Origin: Humibacillus sp.
Lineage (GTDB): Bacteria; Actinomycetota; Actinomycetes; Actinomycetales; Dermatophilaceae
NCBI GenBank assembly: GCA_030452985.1
Contig: JAKDLG010000016.1
Span: forward strand, 1-54,269
Reading direction: 5' to 3'
Length of the DNA: 54,269 nucleotides
Shown: one piece after another, positions 49,186 through 54,269 of the stretch
Position numbering within the stretch: position 1 is the stretch's first letter
How the letters are laid out: each line of letters starts with the position of its first letter
Translations under genes and position numbers: made by a program
Notes under the pieces: generated by a model
The model's input: the letters and a program-made list of their open reading frames with translations, nothing else
What the model was told of the DNA's origin: nothing
The model's database searches: none

Positions 49186-50337
49186 ATGGCGAACGGCGAG
49201 TCGACCACCCTGCCCGACTCCGGGCAGGCGCTGGCGTTCGTCTCCTCGATGGGTGATCTGCTGCCTGACGGACTCATCGTCATCGGCGCCGACCGGGTGG
49301 TGCGCTTCGCCAACAACGAGGCGGTGCGCATCCTGGGGTGCGAGATGAGCGAGGTCGTCGGCCGCCCCCTCTCGGAGGGGCTCCCCCTGACCGACAAGTA
49401 CGGCCGCGACTGGTGGGCCCACACCGATCCCTGGACCGGCATCGAGACCCGCACCGGACACCGGGAGAAGCTGCTCGTGGGGCCGGCCGGTCACGACGTG
49501 CTCGTGACGGCCCGGTACGTACGCACCGCGCATGGTGGTCCCGTGGAACGCATCCTGCTGGGGCTGCGTGACGCCGAGGCTCGGCTCCGGGCCGAGCGCG
49601 ACCAGGCGACCGTGCTCTCGACGGTGGCCCACGAGCTGCGCGCGCCGCTCACCTCCGTCACGGGCTTCACCAGCAGCCTGTTGCGCCGCTGGGACCGGTT
49701 CACCGATGAGCAGAAGCGCCTCATGATCGAGACGATCGAGGCCGACGCCACCCGGCTCACCCGACTGATCACCGAGCTGCTCGACATCTCGCGCCTCGAC
49801 TCACACAGCCTCAGCCTGCGGCTCGGCCCGGTCGACCTGCACGAGCTGCTCAAGCGTCACGTCGTGCGCCACGAGCTGGGCCGCACCCCCGGGGCGGTCC
49901 GCCTGCGCCTGGGGGCGCGCGCCGAGGCTGAGGGCCTGCCCGAGCTCTGGGCCGACTCCGACCGGCTCGAGCAGGTGCTGTTCAACCTCGTCGACAACGG
50001 GCTGCTGCACGGTGACGGGGTGGTCACCGTCACCCTCGACCGGGCCGGCCACGAGCCCTCCGACGGTCAGGCGAGCGGGCGGGCCAGTCATGACGACGAC
50101 GCCATCGTCGTCATTGTCGACGACGAGGGTGACGGCATCCCCGCCGACGACCGTGACAAGGTCTTCGGCCGGTTCTGGCATGGCCCGTCGAACGCCAGCA
50201 CCGGCCTCGGGCTCTACGTCGTGCGCGGTCTCGTCGAGGCCCACCGCGGTTCGGTCGTCGCTCTCGCGAACGAGGCGGGGGGAGCGCGGTTCGTCGTACG
50301 ACTGCCGTCGGGGCTGCCCGACGTGCTCGACCCCTGA
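49186..50337 (+). CDS. Cytosolic PAS-domain sensor histidine kinase
   Basis: 383 residues. N-terminal PAS domain (LLPDGLIVIGADRVVRFANNEAVRILG), H-box VAHELRAPLTSVTGF, N-box FNLVDNGLLHG, G1 DDEGDGIP, G2 STGLGLYVVRGLVEAH. No membrane segment or signal peptide, so the signal is probably intracellular. No response regulator is adjacent, so it is an orphan kinase here. TAGGGT lies 7 nt before the ATG with no Shine-Dalgarno, a leaderless pattern. Confidence 0.93.
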   Translation: MANGESTTLPDSGQALAFVSSMGDLLPDGLIVIGADRVVRFANNEAVRILGCEMSEVVGRPLSEGLPLTDKYGRDWWAHTDPWTGIETRTGHREKLLVGPAGHDVLVTARYVRTAHGGPVERILLGLRDAEARLRAERDQATVLSTVAHELRAPLTSVTGFTSSLLRRWDRFTDEQKRLMIETIEADATRLTRLITELLDISRLDSHSLSLRLGPVDLHELLKRHVVRHELGRTPGAVRLRLGARAEAEGLPELWADSDRLEQVLFNLVDNGLLHGDGVVTVTLDRAGHEPSDGQASGRASHDDDAIVVIVDDEGDGIPADDRDKVFGRFWHGPSNASTGLGLYVVRGLVEAHRGSVVALANEAGGARFVVRLPSGLPDVLDP

Positions 50338-50418
50338 CCACCACCTGTCACCACAGGCGCTGACCACGACCGCAGCGGATCAGGGCTACGGGGGCGAAAG
50401 CCAGTTGAGCCCCGCCCC

Positions 50419-50502
50419 TAGACTTGGGCTGCCCGTCCCGTCCACCGGGGCGGGCGTTCCACGAGACCTTCCTCGAGTGACGAGAGCAGCGACAGCACAC
50501 CG
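50419..50502 (+). promoter_or_regulatory. pheS promoter and leader hairpin
   Basis: TAGACT (50419-50424) is the likely -10, leaving a leader of about 70 nt. It contains a 9-bp stem, GCCCGTCCC with GGGGCGGGC (50431-50439 and 50447-50455, one G-U pair), with a 7-nt loop and no T run. It is too short for a T-box; a different control or simple stabilisation is possible. Confidence 0.5.
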
Positions 50503-51612
50503 ATGTCTGCACCCAACAGCAACTACGACCCCGTCGAGGTCTCGGCCCTCGACCCGGCCAACGTCGACGCCGCGCTCGCCGAGGGGCTCGCCGCGATCGC
50601 CGCGGCCGCCGACCTTGACGACCTCAAGGCCGTGCGCATCGCCCACCAGGGCGACAAGAGCCCGCTGGCCCTGGCCAACCGCGAGATCGGCGCCCTACCG
50701 CCGACCGCCAAGGCGGAGGCCGGCAAGCGCGTCGGGCAGGCGCGAGGAAAGCTCGGGTTGGCGTTCGGCGCCCGCCAGAGCGTGCTCGAGGCCGAACGCG
50801 ACGAGCGCATCCTGGTCGACGAACGGGTCGACGTCACGGTGCCGGCCCTTCGTCGCCCGCCTGGCGCACGGCATCCGATCGAGCTGACGGCCCAGCGGCT
50901 CGTCGACGCCTTCGTCGGCATGGGCTGGGAGGTTGCCGAGGGCCCCGAGCTCGAGAGTGAGTGGCTCAACTTCGACGCCCTCAACCTCGGCCCCGACCAC
51001 CCGGCCCGACAGATGATGGACACCTTCTTCCTCGACCCGGTCGACTCGGGTCTGGTGCTGCGCACCCAGACCTCTCCGGTGCAGATCCGCACCATGCTCG
51101 AGCAGGAGCCGCCGATCTATATCGTGGCACCGGGCAAGGTGTACCGCACCGACGACCTCGACGCGACGCACACCCCCGTCTTCCACCAGATCGAGTGCCT
51201 GGCGATCGACAAGGGCCTGACGATGGCGCACCTGCGCGGCGCCCTCGACGCGTTCGTGCGCATCATGTTCGGCCCCGACACCCGCACCCGGGTGCGCGCG
51301 AACTACTTCCCCTTCACCGAACCGAGCATGGAGACCGACTTCCTCTGCTTCGTCTGCCACGGCGCCGAGACGTGGGGCACCGCCGAGCAGTGCCGCACGT
51401 GTGGGGGCTCCGGCTGGATCGAGCTGGGCGGCTCGGGCATGGTCAACCGCAAGGTGCTGCGCACGTGCGGGATCGACCCCGACGTCTACTCGGGGTTCGC
51501 GTTCGGGCTCGGCATCGAGCGGGCGCTGATGCTGCGTCACGGGGTGCAGGGCATGCACGAGATGGTCGAGGGCGACCTCCGCTTCTCGCAACAGTTCGGG
51601 ATGGGAGCCTGA
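50503..51612 (+). CDS. pheS: Phenylalanine-tRNA ligase alpha subunit
   Basis: 369 residues. N-terminal coiled-coil region, then the class II core: RHPIELTAQRLVDAFVGMGW, DTFFLDP, LRTQTSPVQIRTML (motif 2 area), VFHQIECLAIDKG, YFPFTEPSMETDF and GFAFGLGIERALMLRHG (motif 3). It charges tRNA-Phe together with PheT, which starts 1 base after its stop. Confidence 0.97.
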   Translation: MSAPNSNYDPVEVSALDPANVDAALAEGLAAIAAAADLDDLKAVRIAHQGDKSPLALANREIGALPPTAKAEAGKRVGQARGKLGLAFGARQSVLEAERDERILVDERVDVTVPALRRPPGARHPIELTAQRLVDAFVGMGWEVAEGPELESEWLNFDALNLGPDHPARQMMDTFFLDPVDSGLVLRTQTSPVQIRTMLEQEPPIYIVAPGKVYRTDDLDATHTPVFHQIECLAIDKGLTMAHLRGALDAFVRIMFGPDTRTRVRANYFPFTEPSMETDFLCFVCHGAETWGTAEQCRTCGGSGWIELGGSGMVNRKVLRTCGIDPDVYSGFAFGLGIERALMLRHGVQGMHEMVEGDLRFSQQFGMGA

Positions 51613-51613
51613 G

Positions 51614-54181
51614 ATGCGGATGCCGCTGAGCTGGCTCGAGGAGTACACCGACCTGCCCGAGGGGGCCGGCGGCGCCGACGTGGCCGCGAGTCTCGTCTCG
51701 GTGGGGCTCGAGGAGGAGGACCTGCACGGTGGCGACCTGACCGGCCCGCTCGTCGTCGGCCGGGTGCTCGAGCTCGAGGAGACGGTGCAGAAGAACGGCA
51801 AGCCGATTCGCTACTGCGTGGTCGACGTGGGGCACCATGGCCAACAGGTCACCGAGGGCAAGCCCCAAGAGATCGTCTGCGGCGCCACGAACTTCAAGGT
51901 GGGTGATCTTGTCGTCGTGGTGCTGCCCGGCGCCGTGCTGCCCGGTGGCTTCACGATCTCGGCGCGCAAGACCTACGGCCGCATGTCGAACGGAATGATC
52001 TGCGCCGAGGACGAGATCGGCCTCGGTCACGACCACGACGGCATCATCGTGCTCCAGCGGCTGCTCGGCGAAGAGGCAGCGGCTGGCCTGAGCCCCGGTG
52101 ACGACGCGATCGCTCTGCTGGGTCTGGCCGAGGAGACCGTCGAGACGAATGTGACGCCCGACCGTGGCTACTGCCTGTCGGTCCGCGGGCTCGCCCGCGA
52201 GTACTGGCACTCCCAGGGCAGCCCGGCCGGCGGTTACCGCGACCCGGCCGCGGTCGAGGTTCCTGCGGGCAACGACGCCGGGCACCCGGTTCGCCTCGAC
52301 GACGAGGCGCCGATCGACGGGAACGCCGGCTGCGACCGCTTCGTGGCCCGCGTCGTGCGCGGCATCGACCCGACGCGCCCGACTCCGGCGTGGATGCAGA
52401 AGCGCCTGACCCAGATGGGGATGCGCCCCATCTCGCTCGTCGTCGACGTGACGAACTACGTCATGCTCGCCGTCGGCCAGCCGCTCCACGCCTACGATCT
52501 GGCCACGCTCGAGGGCCCTATCGTCGTTCGCCGAGCCGGGCCTGGAGAGACGCTGACGACGCTCGACGACGTCGCCCGGAAGCTGCGCCCCGACGACCTG
52601 CTCATCACCGACTCCGGTGAGCGCCCCTTGGCGATCGCGGGGGTCATGGGTGGGGCCAGCTCCGAGGTCGGCGACGCCACGGTCGACGTGCTGGTCGAGG
52701 CAGCGCACTTCGACCCGACCACGGTCGCCCGCAGCTCCCGGCGCCACCGTCTCGTGACCGAGGCCTCCAAGCGATTCGAGCGCGGAGTCGACCCGGCCGT
52801 TACCGCCGCCGCCGCCCAAATGGCCGTCGACCTGCTCGTCGAGCACGGTGGCGGCATCCCCGACCCCGGTGTCACCGACCTCGACCACACGACAGGGCGT
52901 TCGGCCTACCGGCTCGACGTCACAGAGCCGAGCCGCATCGTCGGCGTCGACTACGCCCGAGACCGGGTGATCGGCATCCTGCGTGACCTCGGCTGCGTCG
53001 TCGACGAGTCGGGCGAGGGCAGCGACGTGAACCACGTTCTCGTCACGCCGCCCTCGTGGCGACCCGACCTCGAGAACGACTCGCCGGCGCCCGACTACGC
53101 CGAGGAGGTCGCCCGGATCGACGGCTACCACCGCATCCCGTCGATCACCCCCACCCCGTCGGAGGGGCGCGGCCTGACCCACGGGCAGAAGGCCCGACGC
53201 CTCGTCGCCGACGCCCTAGCGGCCGCCGGCTTCACGGAGGTGCTCAGCTACCCGTTCGTCGCGGGCGCGGTCGCCGACCAGTTCCGGCTGCCGGCCGACG
53301 ACGACCGTCGCCAGGCCGTGCGGGTCGCCAACCCGCTCTCGGAGGAGCGTCCCCTGCTGCGCACGACGGTGCTCAGCAGCCTTGTCGACGTGCTGCGCCG
53401 CAACCTCGCCCGCGGCCACAAGGACGTCGCCGTCTACGAGGTCGGGCTGGTCTTCCGTCCGGGCGGGCTGCTGGGGCGTGCCCCGATCCTGGGTGTCTCC
53501 ACGCGGCCAGACCAGGCCAGCCTCCAGCAGCTGTACGCAGCCGTGCCCGACCAGCCCCGCCGAGTGGCGGTCGTCGCCTCCGGGCAGATCGAGCAGGCCG
53601 GCTGGTGGGGGCCGGGACGGGCGGCTGACTGGAGCGACATGGTGGCGGCCGTCGAGACGGTCGCGGCCGCCCTGGCCGTGCCGGTGCTCGTCGCGAGCGA
53701 TGCCGACCACGCCCCGTGGCACCCCGGGCGGTGCGCCCGCATCACCCTGACCGACGGCACGCTCGTGGGTCACGCGGGCGAGCTGCATCCTCAGGTGCTC
53801 TCGGCCCTCGAGCTGCCCGCCCGCACCGTCGCGGCGGAGTTCGACCTCGACGTGCTGTCGGCGGCGAGCGAGGCTCCGGTGCAGGTGCGGCCGTTCTCGA
53901 CCTACCCACCGGCGCTGACCGACGTCGCGCTGCTCGTGGCGGGGGCGGTGGCGGCGGCCGACGTCGAGGCGGCGCTGCGGGCCGGAGCGGGCGAGGCCCT
54001 CGAGCGCATCGTGCTCTTCGACGTCTACGAGGGTGAGCGCATCGAGGCCGAGCACCGGTCGCTGGCCTACCGGCTCACGTTCCGGGCGGCCGACCGCACG
54101 CTGACGACCGAAGAGGTGAACGGCTTCCGCGATGCTGCGGTCGCTGCTGCCGCCGAAGCGACCGGCGCCGTCCAGCGCTGA
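51614..54181 (+). CDS. pheT: Phenylalanine-tRNA ligase beta subunit
   Basis: 855 residues, full length. N-terminal RMPLSWLEEYTDLP, tRNA-binding OB domain with VVDVGHHGQQV and KTYGRMSNGMICAEDEIGL, B3/B4 editing region, B5 and the catalytic-like core, and the C-terminal anticodon-binding ferredoxin fold (RPFSTYPPALTDVALLV ... YRLTFRAADRTLTTEEVN). Translationally coupled with pheS. Confidence 0.97.
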   Translation: MRMPLSWLEEYTDLPEGAGGADVAASLVSVGLEEEDLHGGDLTGPLVVGRVLELEETVQKNGKPIRYCVVDVGHHGQQVTEGKPQEIVCGATNFKVGDLVVVVLPGAVLPGGFTISARKTYGRMSNGMICAEDEIGLGHDHDGIIVLQRLLGEEAAAGLSPGDDAIALLGLAEETVETNVTPDRGYCLSVRGLAREYWHSQGSPAGGYRDPAAVEVPAGNDAGHPVRLDDEAPIDGNAGCDRFVARVVRGIDPTRPTPAWMQKRLTQMGMRPISLVVDVTNYVMLAVGQPLHAYDLATLEGPIVVRRAGPGETLTTLDDVARKLRPDDLLITDSGERPLAIAGVMGGASSEVGDATVDVLVEAAHFDPTTVARSSRRHRLVTEASKRFERGVDPAVTAAAAQMAVDLLVEHGGGIPDPGVTDLDHTTGRSAYRLDVTEPSRIVGVDYARDRVIGILRDLGCVVDESGEGSDVNHVLVTPPSWRPDLENDSPAPDYAEEVARIDGYHRIPSITPTPSEGRGLTHGQKARRLVADALAAAGFTEVLSYPFVAGAVADQFRLPADDDRRQAVRVANPLSEERPLLRTTVLSSLVDVLRRNLARGHKDVAVYEVGLVFRPGGLLGRAPILGVSTRPDQASLQQLYAAVPDQPRRVAVVASGQIEQAGWWGPGRAADWSDMVAAVETVAAALAVPVLVASDADHAPWHPGRCARITLTDGTLVGHAGELHPQVLSALELPARTVAAEFDLDVLSAASEAPVQVRPFSTYPPALTDVALLVAGAVAAADVEAALRAGAGEALERIVLFDVYEGERIEAEHRSLAYRLTFRAADRTLTTEEVNGFRDAAVAAAAEATGAVQR

Positions 54182-54269
54182 CCCCCCTGCTCCTTCCTTT
54201 CACCGTCGAGAGGGCAGTTCGTGTCGCCCGATGTGTAGCTAACGCTCCCTTGAGGGGTTCTGAGCGACA
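54182..54269. mobile_element. Possible insertion-sequence end at window edge
   Basis: After pheT the sequence turns abruptly to a different style and the window ends at ...GAGCGACA. On the minus strand this reads inward as TGTCGCTCAGAACCCCTC, starting with TGT, which is how some IS terminal repeats begin. In related genomes argC is expected here. No transposase is visible in the window, so this stays tentative. Confidence 0.25.

Noticed and set aside
50419-50502. T-box riboswitch before pheS
   Set aside because: The leader is only about 70-80 nt and lacks a recognisable T-box sequence and antiterminator.

Overview
The window is chromosomal DNA of a high-GC actinobacterium. Long stretches have G/C at nearly every third codon position, GTG starts are common, and the housekeeping order (dnaE ... 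hisD-hisC-hisB-hisH ... hisA/priA-SseB ... infC-rpmI-rplT-TrmH ... pheS-pheT) is the one I associate with Micrococcales. Intrasporangiaceae is my best guess for the family; that is inference from gene order and protein style, not a database result.

Layout. (1) 1-6.6 kb is an accessory island of lower GC. It holds a frameshifted zinc-ribbon gene, a membrane-anchored HNH nuclease, a decayed transposase end, and a PHP-phosphoesterase/SMC-like ATPase (TrlF-like). The last two intact genes look like a defence or mobile-element locus parked directly upstream of dnaE. (2) 6.67-15.4 kb: dnaE, an HTH_42/AlkZ-like winged-helix protein, an RluA pseudouridine synthase, a phosphotransferase and an S9 oligopeptidase. 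(3) 15.5-23.7 kb is a regulatory and metabolic segment: LuxR regulator, small secreted membrane protein, a very large SARP/BTAD-AAA regulator, FAD (BBE) oxidoreductase, alpha/beta hydrolase and a secreted beta-propeller. The 9-mer GAAC-N-GTTC recurs in two of its promoters, once as two exact 11-bp tandem copies placed as SARP sites are. (4) 23.9-31.2 kb: histidine operon hisDCBH, a scar of a deleted DUF1800-DUF1501 pair, hisA/priA, SseB and a DUF445 protein. (5) 31.2-33.9 kb: Ohr peroxidase, an NADP-dependent reductase and a secreted SGNH esterase. (6) 33.9-43 kb is a second accessory region, rich in decay: two broken small genes, YCII and VOC proteins, an unknown ORF split by an in-frame TGA that is followed at once by a perfect 26-nt palindrome, a Phd/RelE-type toxin-antitoxin pair, a GNAT enzyme, a small P-loop kinase without a proper start, and a protein with four cold-shock domains. 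(7) 43-54.2 kb: EF-G-like GTPase, MFS transporter, infC (ATC start, leader with an intrinsic terminator)-rpmI-rplT, TrmH-type methyltransferase, orphan histidine kinase, pheS-pheT. The final 90 bases may hold an insertion-sequence end.

A recurring regulatory theme is leaderless expression. At least nine genes have a TANNNT hexamer 6-8 nt before the start codon and no Shine-Dalgarno, whereas operon-internal and ribosomal genes carry good Shine-Dalgarno sequences. No tRNA, rRNA or CRISPR array was seen. The most unusual items are the PHP-ATPase/HNH island, the TGA-plus-palindrome ORF, the SARP-like tandem repeats, the four-CSD protein and the hisH-hisA deletion scar.
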